NCBI RefSeq assembly: GCF_008704795.1
Contig: NZ_CP023690.1
Coordinates: 2,800,501 to 2,864,500, forward strand
Direction of reading: 5' to 3'
Source of the DNA: Streptomyces spectabilis
GTDB taxonomy: Bacteria > Actinomycetota > Actinomycetes > Streptomycetales > Streptomycetaceae
DNA length: 64,000 bases
The position numbers were made by a program, and so were the translations under genes. The notes under the pieces are model-generated. The model ran no database searches, had not been told where the DNA came from, and worked only from the letters and a program-made list of their open reading frames with translations. Below are positions 46,322 to 55,265 of this stretch, piece by piece. Each line of letters begins with the position of its first letter. Within the stretch, counting starts at the first letter, position 1.

Positions 46322-47122
46322 GTGAACGGTTCGCACGGCGCCGCCGTCAGCGCGGCGGACTTCGGACTCCAGGGGCCACGGGGCTGGGCGTTCCGCGGCA
46401 TCGGCTTCACCGCGGAGCCGGGCGCGCTCATCGCCGTCGAAGGCCCCTCCGGGTCCGGCCGCACCTCTCTGCTGCTCGCGCTCACGGGGCGCATGCGGAC
46501 CACCGAGGGCACGGCGTCCGTGGGCCGCGCCCGGCTGCCCGGTCAGCTCGCCGCGGTGCGCCGGACCAGCGCGCTCGGCCCGGTCCCCGGCGTCAACGAC
46601 CTCGACCCCGCACTGACCGTCGCCGAGCACCTGCGGGAGCGCGCGCTCCTGGAGCGGCGGTACACGGGCTCGCTGCGCGTGCTGCTGCGCCCGCGCGCGG
46701 AGCGGGCGACCGAGTCCCGGCTGCGGATCGACATCGCGCTCAGGGACGCCGGGCTCGACGTCGGCGCGCTCCCCAAGGGCTCGCGGACGCCGGTGCGGGA
46801 CCTGGAGCGCCTCGACGCGCTGCGGCTCTCGGTGGCGCTCGCGCTCATCGGGCGCCCCCGGCTGCTCGGCGTCGACGACACCGACCTCAAGCTGTCGGAC
46901 GCCGAACGGGACGCCGCCTGGGACCTCCTGCGGTCCGTCGCCGCGCGCGGGACGACGGTCGTGGCCGTGTGCAGTGAGGCCCCCGAGGGCGCGGTCGTCG
47001 TTTCGACCGCGGCGGGCTCGTCCAGCACCCCGCCCTCCCCCGCCGAAGGCGAGGGCGCCGCCGACCCGACCGACGACGACAAGGAGACGGCGGATGCGTT
47101 CCCCGAAGCTCGCCGCGCTTGA
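46322..47122 (+). CDS. ABC transporter-like ATP-binding protein (degenerate)
   Basis: Protein of 266 residues resembling ABC ATPases. The P-loop reads GPSGSGRTSLLLALTG (about 43-58), with Arg where the nucleotide-binding Lys normally stands. The region expected to hold the LSGGQ signature reads RDLERLDALRLSVAL with no match, and the Walker B equivalent is RPRLLGVDDTDL without the usual catalytic Glu. The C-terminus is an acidic Ser/Pro-rich tail. GTG 46322 has GAGGAA upstream. It overlaps the Pip gene by 29 bp, so it is presumably its cytosolic partner; whether it hydrolyses ATP is doubtful. Confidence 0.85.
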   Translation: MNGSHGAAVSAADFGLQGPRGWAFRGIGFTAEPGALIAVEGPSGSGRTSLLLALTGRMRTTEGTASVGRARLPGQLAAVRRTSALGPVPGVNDLDPALTVAEHLRERALLERRYTGSLRVLLRPRAERATESRLRIDIALRDAGLDVGALPKGSRTPVRDLERLDALRLSVALALIGRPRLLGVDDTDLKLSDAERDAAWDLLRSVAARGTTVVAVCSEAPEGAVVVSTAAGSSSTPPSPAEGEGAADPTDDDKETADAFPEARRA

Positions 47123-49178
47123 GCTCAAGCGCTTCGGCAGGGGCAGGCTCCCGCGCGCGGCACTCGTCGCGCTCCTGCTGCTCCCCCTGCTGTACGGCGC
47201 GCTGTACCTGTGCTCGTTCTGGGATCCGTACGGCCACCTCGACCGGATCCCCGTGGCCCTCGTGAACGACGACAAGGGCGCCAAGGTCGACGGCAAGAAG
47301 CTCGCGGCGGGCGACGGCATCGTCAAGAAGCTGCGGGACAGCGAAACCTTCGACTGGCGCGAGGTGAGCGCCGCCGAGGCCCGCGAGGGCGTCGAGGACG
47401 GCACGTACTACCTCTCGCTGACCATGCCGTCCGACTTCAGCAAGCGCGTCGCGTCGAGCTCGGGCGCCTCTCCGGAGACGGGGGCCCTCCGGGTCCGCAC
47501 GAACGACGCGAACAACTACATCGTCGGGCAGATCTCCCGCACGGTGTTCTCGGAGGTCCGCACGGCGGCCTCCACGAAGGCCTCGCGCGGCTTCCTCGAC
47601 AAGATCTTCATCTCGTTCTCCGACATCCACGGGGCGACGGAGAAGGCGGCCAAGGGCGCCGACAAGCTCGAAGGCGGCATCGGAAAGGCGAAGAAGGGCT
47701 CCAAGGACCTCGTCGACGGCCTGAAGAAGGCCAAGGGCGGCAGCGGGGACCTCGCCTCGGGCATCAGGAAGCTGCACACCGGCGCGGGTGACCTGGAGGA
47801 CGGCTCACGCCGCGTCGCGGACGGCACGCGGAAGCTGGCCGACCGCGTCAACGGCGAGGCGGCCAAGGTACGGCCGTACCTGAAGGACAACGGCAAGACC
47901 CTCGGCGACAGCGCACAGCTCGTCGCCGACTCCTCCAAGGCGGTCCGCCACAACCTGAGCACCCTGGTCGAGAGGGCCCCCAAGGCGGCCACCGACGCCA
48001 AGGAGGCGTCGGCCGCCCTGGACAGCCTCTACGAAGAGCAGTGCCGACAGGCTCCCGAGGCCCCTTCCTGGTGCCCGAAGCTGAAGAAGGCCAAGGAGGT
48101 CGCGGCCGACGTCTCGACCATCGCCGGGGACGTCGACACGCTGGTCAAGGACCAGAACGGCGATCTGAAGCAACTCGACACGAGCCTCGCCACGCTCCAG
48201 AAGAAGGCCCAGGGCCTCGCCGACCGCGCACCGCACCTGGACGAGAAGCTGGAGAAAACCGTCCGGGACGTCAACACGCTCAACAAGGGTGCCGGGGACG
48301 TCGCCAAGGGCGCCAAGAAGCTGCACACGGGCCTCGGCACCGCCAAGACCGGAGCCACGGACCTGGACACGGGCGTCGGCAAGCTGGAGACGGGCGCGAG
48401 CGACCTCGAAGGCGGCATGTTCAAACTGGCCGACGGCTCCCAGAAGCTGGCGGGCGGCCTGCACGACGGCGTCAAGAAGATCCCCGACTACGACAAGAAG
48501 GACCGCGACCAGCGCACCGACGTCATGGCCGACCCGGTGCAGCTCGCCTCCCGGTCCCTGCACAAGGCGCCCAACTACGGCACCGGCTTCGCCCCCTACT
48601 TCATCCCGCTGTCCCTGTGGGTCGGCGCGATGGTGGCGTACATGCTGATCCAGCCGCTCAACCGGCGCGCGCTCGCCGCGGGCGCGTCCGCGTGGCGCGT
48701 CGCGCTCGCGGGCTGGCTGCCGGTCGCGGCCCTCGGGGTGCTGCAAGTGGCCGCCCTGATGTCCGTGCTGCACTGGGGCCTCGGCCTCCAGATGACGCGG
48801 GCGGCCGGGACCATCGGCTTCCTGGCCCTGGTGACGGCCTGCTTCGCGGCGATCGTGCAGTGGCTGAACGCCCGCTTCGGGGCGGCGGGGCGCATCCTCG
48901 TGCTCGCGGTCCTGATGCTCCAGCTGACATCGGCGGGCGGCACGTACCCCGTGCAGACGAGCCCGGGCTTCTTCCGCGCGATCCACCCCTACTTGCCGAT
49001 GAGTTACGTCGTCGACGCCCTCAGGAGGCTCATCACGGGCGGCGGTCTCGGCCCGGTCTGGCAGGCGTGCGCGGTCCTCGCGGCCTTCACCGCGGGCGCC
49101 CTCGCGCTCACCGCCGTCACCGCGCGCCGCAAACAGGTGTGGACACTCGACCGGCTGCATCCGGAGCTGAGCCTGTGA
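47094..49178 (+). CDS. YhgE/Pip domain membrane protein (ABC-2 type)
   Basis: Protein of 694 residues. One helix near the N-terminus (about 22-42, ALVALLLLPLLYGALYL) leads into a large extracellular region with DRIPVALVNDDKGA (Pip signature), a Lys/Asp/Gly-rich section of repeated LxxGxxxLxxG-type pseudo-repeats (about 180-460) predicted to be helical, and five C-terminal helices (about 500-690) of the ABC-2 type. Relatives include phage-infection protein and ESX-associated exporters, so export of a protein or lipid is possible. ATG 47094 has AGGAGA upstream. Confidence 0.92.
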   Translation: MRSPKLAALELKRFGRGRLPRAALVALLLLPLLYGALYLCSFWDPYGHLDRIPVALVNDDKGAKVDGKKLAAGDGIVKKLRDSETFDWREVSAAEAREGVEDGTYYLSLTMPSDFSKRVASSSGASPETGALRVRTNDANNYIVGQISRTVFSEVRTAASTKASRGFLDKIFISFSDIHGATEKAAKGADKLEGGIGKAKKGSKDLVDGLKKAKGGSGDLASGIRKLHTGAGDLEDGSRRVADGTRKLADRVNGEAAKVRPYLKDNGKTLGDSAQLVADSSKAVRHNLSTLVERAPKAATDAKEASAALDSLYEEQCRQAPEAPSWCPKLKKAKEVAADVSTIAGDVDTLVKDQNGDLKQLDTSLATLQKKAQGLADRAPHLDEKLEKTVRDVNTLNKGAGDVAKGAKKLHTGLGTAKTGATDLDTGVGKLETGASDLEGGMFKLADGSQKLAGGLHDGVKKIPDYDKKDRDQRTDVMADPVQLASRSLHKAPNYGTGFAPYFIPLSLWVGAMVAYMLIQPLNRRALAAGASAWRVALAGWLPVAALGVLQVAALMSVLHWGLGLQMTRAAGTIGFLALVTACFAAIVQWLNARFGAAGRILVLAVLMLQLTSAGGTYPVQTSPGFFRAIHPYLPMSYVVDALRRLITGGGLGPVWQACAVLAAFTAGALALTAVTARRKQVWTLDRLHPELSL

Positions 49179-49207
49179 ACGGGACGGGACCTGTGAAAAT
49201 CAGGCAC

Positions 49208-49825
49208 ATGGAAAGCAGCGCGAGCAGCACGCGGCGTGAGGCCACCAGGCAGAAGTTGTACGAGGCCGCCGTCACCCTCATCGCGGAACAAGGGTTCTCC
49301 GCCACGACAGTTGACGAGATCGCCGAACGGGCGGGCGTCGCGAAAGGCACGGTCTACTACAACTTCGCCAGCAAGTCCGTCCTCTTCGAAGAGCTGCTGC
49401 GGCACGGCGTCGGCCTGCTCACCGCCTCCCTGAAGGACGCCGCCGAGCGGACCGTCCTGGAGGGCGGCAGCAAGGTCGACGCGCTGGACGCGATGATCCG
49501 CGCGGGCCTCCTGTTCATCGACCGCTACCCGGCCTTCACCCAGCTGTACGTCGCCGAGCTGTGGCGCACGAACCGGGCCTGGCAGTCCACCCTGATGGTC
49601 GTCCGCCAGCAGGCCGTCGCCGTGGTCGAGGACGTCCTGCGCGCGGGCGTCGCGAACGGCGAGCTCAGCGAGGAGATCGACATCCCCCTGACGGCGGCGG
49701 CGCTCGTCGGCATGGTCCTGGTTGCCGCGCTCGACTGGCAGTCCTTCCAGCCGGAGCGCTCGCTCGACGACGTGCACGCGGCGCTGTCCCGGCTGCTCCA
49801 GGGGCGGGTGAGCGGCAGCCGCTGA
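49208..49825 (+). CDS. TetR family transcriptional regulator
   Basis: Regulator of about 205 residues. The N-terminal helix-turn-helix runs TRQKLYEAAVTLIAEQGF...TTVDEIAERAGVAKGTVYYNF (about 10-50), followed by the ligand-binding helical domain. As the last gene of the operon it probably senses a molecule handled by the Pip/ABC proteins and represses the operon through the palindrome at 46145-46164. The start is uncertain: GTG 49175 (GTGA overlap with the pip stop), GTG 49193 and ATG 49208 are all in frame. Confidence 0.93.
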   Translation: MESSASSTRREATRQKLYEAAVTLIAEQGFSATTVDEIAERAGVAKGTVYYNFASKSVLFEELLRHGVGLLTASLKDAAERTVLEGGSKVDALDAMIRAGLLFIDRYPAFTQLYVAELWRTNRAWQSTLMVVRQQAVAVVEDVLRAGVANGELSEEIDIPLTAAALVGMVLVAALDWQSFQPERSLDDVHAALSRLLQGRVSGSR

Positions 49826-49890
49826 CCCCGGCGGTCCACCGGTGGCCCACGGCCTCCGGTTCACCCGTTCGTACGCGTCCCCCGTCGCAC

Positions 49891-49936
49891 GGCGCCGGTC
49901 CGGTGCGGCCTGGCACAGGCACACCGGACCGGCGCC
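49891..49936 (+). terminator. Terminator of the ABC-Pip-TetR operon
   Basis: Perfect 15-bp inverted repeat GGCGCCGGTCCGGTG / CACCGGACCGGCGCC with a 16-nt loop, 66 bases after the TetR stop. Confidence 0.8.
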
Positions 49937-50204
49937 CACTCGGTCCCCCCAGCGACCCCCGTGGTCGTTCCCCCGGTCGCCCCCGTCACCTCGCTCCCGC
50001 CCTGCGAAGGGGGGAGGAGCGGCCAAGGGCGCCGCCCCGTTCCGCCGCCCCGTGTCGGCGGTGCCGGTGCCGCGCCCTTCTCCGTGTCATCACTCTCCCG
50101 TCCGCGCACGTCGGACCCCATCCGCGCGCGTACTCATCTCCGTCCCTAGGTACGGATACTCAGGCCCGGGCGCTCAAGCGCAGGCCGGAACGTCGCTTGC
50201 TAGT

Positions 50205-50210
50205 TACGAT
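50205..50210 (+). promoter_or_regulatory. Candidate -10 element of DUF4126 gene
   Basis: TACGAT lies seven bases before GTG 50218; no Shine-Dalgarno is present, so a leaderless transcript is likely. Confidence 0.45.
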
Positions 50211-50217
50211 CACGTCC

Positions 50218-50829
50218 GTGTCCGTACTTCCCCTGGTGTTCACCAGCGGCTGGGCCAGCGGGATCAACGCCTACGCGGTGGTCCTGCTGCTCGGCGTGTT
50301 CGGCGCCACGGGGCTCTCCGACGACGTGCCCGAGTCGCTGCAGAGCCCGGGGGTGCTGATCGCCGCGGGCGTGCTCTTCGCCTGCGAGGCCGTCGCCGAC
50401 AAGATCCCGTACGTGGACTCGGTGTGGGACGCCGTGCACACGGTCATCAGGCCGCTGTCCGGCGCCTGGGTGGGCGCGCTCCTCGCCGGGCAGAGCGGCT
50501 CGCTCCCGGACGTGGCGGCGGGCGCGATCGGCGGCTCCACGGCCCTTGCGAGCCACGCCGTGAAGGCCGGGACGCGGATGGCGGTCAACACCTCGCCGGA
50601 GCCCTTCAGCAACGCGATCCTGAGCACCGCGGAGGACCTCGGCGTCGGCGGGGTGGTCACCTTCGCGATGTTCCACCCCGAGGCCGCGGCGGTCATCGCG
50701 GGCGTACTGCTGCTCCTCGGCGTACTGCTGCTCGCCTTCCTCGCCTCGCGCATCCGCCGGTTCCTGCGGCGCAGGGCGCAGCGCCGCGAGGAGCGCCACC
50801 TGGCGGCCGCGGCGGACCGGGGGCCGTAG
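50218..50829 (+). CDS. DUF4126 family membrane protein
   Basis: Membrane protein of 203 residues with about five hydrophobic segments. The family pattern TSGWASGINAYAVVLLLGVFG opens the protein (about 8-28), followed by KIPYVDSVWDAVHTVIRPL and a Gly/Ala-rich GAIGGSTALASHAVKAGTR. The C-terminus is Arg-rich and cytosolic. Function unknown. GTG 50218 is the likely leaderless start. It is followed 49 bp later by the FAD oxidoreductase gene, which has its own promoter. Confidence 0.9.
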   Translation: MSVLPLVFTSGWASGINAYAVVLLLGVFGATGLSDDVPESLQSPGVLIAAGVLFACEAVADKIPYVDSVWDAVHTVIRPLSGAWVGALLAGQSGSLPDVAAGAIGGSTALASHAVKAGTRMAVNTSPEPFSNAILSTAEDLGVGGVVTFAMFHPEAAAVIAGVLLLLGVLLLAFLASRIRRFLRRRAQRREERHLAAAADRGP

Positions 50830-50848
50830 CGGCGGGCGGCCGACGGCG

Positions 50849-50871
50849 TTGTCAGTGGCGGCGGATAAAGT
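50849..50871 (+). promoter_or_regulatory. RecA-NDp promoter of FAD oxidoreductase gene (exact match)
   Basis: TTGTCAGTG (50849-50857), eight bases, TAAAGT (50866-50871). This fits the PafBC-dependent DNA-damage promoter consensus at every defined position. The start codon follows seven bases after the -10 hexamer. Confidence 0.75.
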
Positions 50872-50878
50872 CCCTGGC

Positions 50879-52405
50879 ATGGCACGGATTGTGGTGATCG
50901 GCGCCGGGATGGGCGCGATGACGGCCGCCGCCCGGCTGGCCGTCGCGGGCCACCGGGTGGTGGTGCACGAGCGCTCGCACACGTACGGCGGCGCGGTCGG
51001 CCGCGTGGAGCGCGACGGCTTCGGCTTCGACACGGGCCCGGCCCTGCTGCACCTGCCAGCGGTCTACCGCGACCTGTTCGTGAAGACGGGCAAGCAGCCC
51101 CTGGAGGACCTCGTCGAGCTGTCGCAGGTCGAGCCCGCGGTCCGGCACGTCTTCGCGGACGGCACGACGACGGACCTGCCGAACGCGTCGCGGGCGGGCG
51201 TCAGCGACGCCCTGGACGCGGCCCTCGGCTCCGGCGCGGGCGCCCTGTGGTCGGCGTTCATGAACCGCGCGCGGGAGGCCTGGGACCGCACCCGCCGCCC
51301 CCTCCTGGAAGAGCCCCTGTGGCCGAACTGGCAGGTGCTCGCCGACCGCGAGCCCTACCCCTCGGTCGCCCGCCGCCGGCTGCTGCGCAAGGAGCGGCGC
51401 GCGGCCACGCTCGCCGAGATCGGCGCCTTCGAGCTGGATGGCGAGCCCCGGCTGTGCGCGCTCCTCGAACACTTCGCCCTCGCCCACGGCCTCGACCCGC
51501 GGACGGCGCCCGCGAGCGCGGCCGTGCTGCCCTATCTGGAGCAGACCTTCGGCTCCTGGTCGGTGCGCGGCGGACTGCGCGCGCTGGCCGACGCGGTGTA
51601 CGAGCGCTGCCTGGCCCGCAGGGTCGAGTTCGCCTTCGGCTCGGCGGTGTCGCGGATCGTCGTCAAGGACGGCCGCACGGCGGGCGTCGAGCTGGCGGAC
51701 GGCACCGTGGTCGACGCCGACTTCGTGGTGGCGGGCGTCCCGCCGCGCGCCCTTGAGTCCATGCTGTCCGACGCCACCGGTCCGGGCACGGGCACACCGG
51801 CACCGGTCCGCGCCCCCGGCGGCGTCCCCGCGCAGTCGGGCCTCCCCAGCCGTCTCACCGTCCTGCTGGCCCTGCGGGGAGCCCGCCCCGACGGCACCCC
51901 GCACCGCACGGTGCTGCACACGCCGGACCGCGCGGACGAGCTCGACCGGGTCTTCGGGCCGCGCCCCGGGCTCCCCGCGGCGCCGACCCTCGCCGTGCTG
52001 CGCCCGGACGACGCGGCGAGCAGGCCGGACGCGGACCACGAGGCCGTGACCCTGACCGCCACGGTCCCCGCGGGCGCCACCGTCACGGACGCGGACGTAC
52101 GAGGGCTCGTCGAGCGCGCCGAGTCCGCCGTCCCGGATCTACGCGACCGCCTCCTGTGGCACGAGGTGCGCACCCCTGCCGATGTCGAGGAGGCCACCGG
52201 CGCCGTCGGCGGCGCGGTGCCGGCCCCCGCTCTCGCGGCGGCCGGCGGACGCCTTCTGCACCCCGCCAACAGCACGGCTGTCGCGGGCCTGTTCGCGGCC
52301 GGAGGCTGGGCGCACCCCGGCGGCGGCCTTCCGCACGCGGGCATGTCCGGCACCCTGGTCGCCGGGCTGATCGTCGAGGGGCCGGAGTTCCGCGGCTCCC
52401 AGTGA
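50879..52405 (+). CDS. FAD-dependent oxidoreductase (phytoene desaturase-like)
   Basis: Flavoprotein of 508 residues with an N-terminal dinucleotide-binding fold: RIVVIGAGMGAMTAAARLAVAGHRVVVHE (quoted here as GAGMGAMTAAARL plus the Glu at about 31). It also has TYGGAVGRVERDGFGFDTGPALL, as in CrtI/phytoene dehydrogenase and amine-oxidase-type enzymes, and the C-terminal FAD contact GLFAAGGWAHPGGGLPHAGM. No carotenoid partner genes lie nearby, so the substrate is open. The ATG at 50879 follows a complete RecA-NDp promoter at seven bases and lacks a Shine-Dalgarno, so the mRNA is probably leaderless and damage-induced. Confidence 0.92.
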   Translation: MARIVVIGAGMGAMTAAARLAVAGHRVVVHERSHTYGGAVGRVERDGFGFDTGPALLHLPAVYRDLFVKTGKQPLEDLVELSQVEPAVRHVFADGTTTDLPNASRAGVSDALDAALGSGAGALWSAFMNRAREAWDRTRRPLLEEPLWPNWQVLADREPYPSVARRRLLRKERRAATLAEIGAFELDGEPRLCALLEHFALAHGLDPRTAPASAAVLPYLEQTFGSWSVRGGLRALADAVYERCLARRVEFAFGSAVSRIVVKDGRTAGVELADGTVVDADFVVAGVPPRALESMLSDATGPGTGTPAPVRAPGGVPAQSGLPSRLTVLLALRGARPDGTPHRTVLHTPDRADELDRVFGPRPGLPAAPTLAVLRPDDAASRPDADHEAVTLTATVPAGATVTDADVRGLVERAESAVPDLRDRLLWHEVRTPADVEEATGAVGGAVPAPALAAAGGRLLHPANSTAVAGLFAAGGWAHPGGGLPHAGMSGTLVAGLIVEGPEFRGSQ

Positions 52406-52426
52406 GCCGTCCGTGAGGTCAGCAGG

Positions 52427-53350
52427 TCAGTAGCGGTACTGCTGCTCGCCGTTGTACCCCGGCTCGTAGCCGAAGACGTTCCCCTGCCCCGGCTCGCCGT
52501 CGACGGGGTCGAACGGCGGGTACGGGGGCTGGTCGGGCGGCGGTTCGGCGCCGTAGGGCGCGGCTTCGCCGGTGCGCTGGTGCGGCACCCAGACGCCGCC
52601 GGGCGGGGTGTCCTGGTAGCCGGTGCCGTAGGTGTCCCCGCCGTAGGGCGCGTAGGCGGCCTTGTCGGCGTACGCGTCGTAGCTCGGCTGGGCGCCGTAG
52701 GTCTGCGGGCCGATGTACGGGTCGGAGTAGGCGGCGTACCGCTGCTCGCCCGTGTCGCCGTAGGCGAAGTGCAGGGGGTCCTGCTGGGCCGGTGCGCCCT
52801 GCTGGTCGTAGGGGGCGTAGGTGTCGAAGGCGTAGCCCTCACCGGTGGCGGGCGGGGTCTGCGGGGCGTCGGGATAGACGCCGTACTGGCCGGTGTCGTC
52901 GGGCATCGGCTCGGGTGCGTACGCGCCGGGTCCTGCGGTCTGCACCTCCATCATGGCCGTCGACTCAAGGGCGTCGGGCTCGGCGGACGCCCCGGGACCG
53001 GCGGCGTCCGCCTCGTACTCGAGCTCCGAGACCTGGAGCGTCGGCTGCGGGGCGGCCGCGCCGGGGCCCGCCTTGCGGCGCTTGCTGGCGCCGGGCTTCC
53101 CGCCGACCGCCCAGCCACTGGCGAAGCCGCGGCGGAACGATAGCGTCACATAGGTCTGCCCGACGGCGAAGGCGACGGCGCCCGCCGCGATCACGAGCAC
53201 GGACGGCAGCAGCACGCCGACGACCACGCCGAGGAAGCCGCCGAACGCGAGGAGCCGCCAGCGCAGCCGCGCCTTGTACTGCAACAGCACCTCGCCGAGC
53301 AGCCACAGCGCGACCACGCCGAACGCGAAGTAGAGGACCGCCAAGCCCAT
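52427..53350 (-). CDS. Membrane protein with low-complexity Tyr/Gln/Pro-rich tail
   Basis: Protein of 307 residues. Two helices at about 2-24 and 32-64 form an N-terminal hairpin (VVALWLLGEVLLQYKARLRW between them). The remaining 230 residues are disordered, rich in Tyr, Gly, Pro, Gln and Ala with many short Tyr-Gly/Ala-Tyr units. Not recognised by function; conserved upstream-downstream of metF in Streptomyces. ATG 53350. Located 42 bp downstream of metF on the same strand and possibly cotranscribed. Confidence 0.85.
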   Translation of the reverse strand: MGLAVLYFAFGVVALWLLGEVLLQYKARLRWRLLAFGGFLGVVVGVLLPSVLVIAAGAVAFAVGQTYVTLSFRRGFASGWAVGGKPGASKRRKAGPGAAAPQPTLQVSELEYEADAAGPGASAEPDALESTAMMEVQTAGPGAYAPEPMPDDTGQYGVYPDAPQTPPATGEGYAFDTYAPYDQQGAPAQQDPLHFAYGDTGEQRYAAYSDPYIGPQTYGAQPSYDAYADKAAYAPYGGDTYGTGYQDTPPGGVWVPHQRTGEAAPYGAEPPPDQPPYPPFDPVDGEPGQGNVFGYEPGYNGEQQYRY

Positions 53351-53392
53351 GTACGCCCCTCTCCCCTGCGGCCGCCGCGCGGGTACGACCGG

Positions 53393-54313
53393 TCAGGCCT
53401 GCTGCTGGTGCAGGCCCAGGTTCTCGTAGATCTCCAGTGTCGCCGTGGAGTTGTTCAGCGTGATGAAGTGCAGCCCCGGGACGCCCTCGGCGAGGAGCCG
53501 CGCGCAGAACTCCGTCGCGAACTCGATACCAATGGAGCGTACAGCGGCGGGATCGTCCTGTGCCGAGAGGATCCGCTCTTTGAGGGCGGGCGGGAAGTCC
53601 GCGTTGCTGAGCTGCGGAAGTCGCTCCAGCTGGCGCACGTTCGTGACCGGCATGATCTCGGGGATGATCGGTGTCTCGCAGCCCGCCGCGGCCACGCGGT
53701 CGCGCAGCCGCAGGTATTCCTCGGGGTGGAAGAACATCTGCGTGATCGCGTAGTCCGCGCCCGCGCGGCACTTGTCGACGAAGTGCCGGACGTCGGAGTC
53801 CCAGTCGGCCGAGCGCGGGTGCATCGCGGGGAAGGCCGCGACGCCGACGCAGAAGTCGCCGGACTCCTTGATGAGCTGGACCAGTTCGGCGGCGTATGCC
53901 AGACCTTCGGGGTGTTTGACCCATTCGCCCATCGGGTCGCCGGGCGGGTCGCCGCGGAGCGCGAGCATGTTGCGGATCCCGGCGTCCGCGTACTGCCCGA
54001 TGATGTTGCGCAGCTCGGCGACCGAGTGGTCGACGGCGGTGAGGTGGGCGACCGGGGTGAGCGTCGAGTCGGCGACGATCTGCTCGGTCTCCTTGACCGT
54101 GCCCGCGCGCGTGGAGCCACCGGCTCCGTACGTCACGGACACGAAGCTCGGCGCGACCGCCTCGACCCTGCGCAGCGAGTTCCACAGGTTCCGCTCGCCC
54201 TTGGGGGTCTTCGGCGCAGAGAACTCGAAGGAGTACGTGGTCTTGCCGGTCGCGAGCATGTCGCGCACGGTGCGTGCGCGGTCCGTCCTGGTGGAAGCAG
54301 TGCCTAGGGCCAT
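53393..54313 (-). CDS. metF: Methylenetetrahydrofolate reductase
   Basis: Flavoenzyme of 306 residues that reduces 5,10-methylene-THF to 5-methyl-THF for methionine synthesis. TIM-barrel motifs are [18 protein letters not shown] (with the catalytic Glu), [40 protein letters not shown] and [16 protein letters not shown] 54313 is preceded at six bases by TAACCT and has no Shine-Dalgarno, suggesting a leaderless mRNA. No SAM, SAH or cobalamin riboswitch was recognised upstream. Confidence 0.97.
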   Translation of the reverse strand: MALGTASTRTDRARTVRDMLATGKTTYSFEFSAPKTPKGERNLWNSLRRVEAVAPSFVSVTYGAGGSTRAGTVKETEQIVADSTLTPVAHLTAVDHSVAELRNIIGQYADAGIRNMLALRGDPPGDPMGEWVKHPEGLAYAAELVQLIKESGDFCVGVAAFPAMHPRSADWDSDVRHFVDKCRAGADYAITQMFFHPEEYLRLRDRVAAAGCETPIIPEIMPVTNVRQLERLPQLSNADFPPALKERILSAQDDPAAVRSIGIEFATEFCARLLAEGVPGLHFITLNNSTATLEIYENLGLHQQQA

Positions 54314-54319
54314 ACCGGC

Positions 54320-54325
54320 AGGTTA
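54320..54325 (-). promoter_or_regulatory. Candidate -10 element of metF
   Basis: TAACCT on the minus strand, six bases before the ATG; leaderless arrangement. Confidence 0.45.
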
Positions 54326-54527
54326 GCCAGGCCGCGCCGGTCACCCAACCAAAGGCAGGTGATATGTCCATTTAGTCAGCCTGTTGTCCGCCCCTCGGAC
54401 ACTCACAAGCTATTGATCAGACAGGTGTACGTACATATTGATGCGATCGGCGTACCCCTCAGGCGCAGGCCGCCGACGCATGCCGCCGTCGTATGCCGAT
54501 ACCGCGCGCGGGCACCGCGCCGTCCTG

Positions 54528-55190
54528 TCAGACCGTACGGAGCCGCTTCGCGAAGTCCGCCGCCGCGGCGGCGGGGTCGTCCGCCTCCGCGATCGCACGG
54601 ACGACGACCACCCGACGGGCGCCCGCTTCGAGCACTTCGTCCAGATTGCCCGCATCGATACCGCCGATCGCGAACCAGGGGCGGTCCGTGCCGAGCCCGG
54701 CCGTGTGGCGGACGAGGTCGAGGCCCGGAGCGTGTCTGCCCGGCTTCGTGGGCGTCGGCCAGCACGGGCCGGTGCAGAAGTAGTCCACGCCCTCCTGGAC
54801 GGCGGCCGCGGCGGCCTCGTCCTCGGCGTGCGTGGAGCGGCCGACGAGGACGTCCGCGCCGAGGATCGCGCGGGCCGCCGGCACCGGCAGGTCGCCCTGG
54901 CCCAGGTGCAGCACGTCGGAGCCGATGGCGTGCGCGACGTCCGCGCGGTCGTTGACCGCGAGGAGCTTGCCGTGGCGGCGGCAGGCGTCGGCGAAGACCT
55001 GGAGGTGCTCCAGCTCCTCCGCGGCCTCCATGCCCTTGTCGCGCAGCTGCACGACGTCGACGCCGCCCGCGAGGACGGCGTCCAGGAACTGCGGGAGGTC
55101 CCCCTGGCGCTTGCGCGCGTCCACGCACAGATAGAGCCGTGCGTCCGCGAGCCGGGCGCGTGCGGAACCGCCCGCCGTGTCGGTGGCCAT
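54528..55190 (-). CDS. thiE: Thiamine phosphate synthase
   Basis: TIM-barrel enzyme of 220 residues that joins HMP pyrophosphate and thiazole phosphate to thiamine phosphate. Conserved positions: [17 protein letters not shown] (diphosphate-binding Arg-Asp-Lys), [23 protein letters not shown] (quoted in part as [11 protein letters not shown]), [25 protein letters not shown] and [15 protein letters not shown] 55190 has GGGGGGAA upstream. It is transcribed apart from thiO-thiS-thiG, which lie on the opposite strand about 2 kb away, and has no TPP riboswitch in its own leader. Confidence 0.96.
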   Translation of the reverse strand: MATDTAGGSARARLADARLYLCVDARKRQGDLPQFLDAVLAGGVDVVQLRDKGMEAAEELEHLQVFADACRRHGKLLAVNDRADVAHAIGSDVLHLGQGDLPVPAARAILGADVLVGRSTHAEDEAAAAAVQEGVDYFCTGPCWPTPTKPGRHAPGLDLVRHTAGLGTDRPWFAIGGIDAGNLDEVLEAGARRVVVVRAIAEADDPAAAAADFAKRLRTV

Positions 55191-55215
55191 GGAACGTTCC
55201 CCCCGGATGTCGGTG

Positions 55216-55250
55216 GCGTACGGGCCGGGCGGCTGCCCGCGCCCGTACGC
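55216..55250 (-). terminator. Terminator between Rv2175c-like gene and thiE
   Basis: Perfect 10-bp stem GCGTACGGGC / GCCCGTACGC with an inner CGGGC / GCCCG stem, 16 bases past the Rv2175c-like stop. It should insulate thiE from the upstream gene. Confidence 0.75.
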
Positions 55251-55265
55251 CGGATGGTGGTCAGG

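Larger units (their letters stand above)
49826..50217. other. Intergenic region between TetR and DUF4126 genes
   Basis: 392 bp with no supported gene. It contains a strong terminator (49891-49936) and the -10 element of the DUF4126 gene; the remainder is C-rich without coding bias. Confidence 0.6.

Noticed and set aside
54314..54527. SAM/SAH or cobalamin riboswitch upstream of metF
   Set aside because: No conserved core elements were seen and metF appears leaderless, leaving no room for a leader aptamer.
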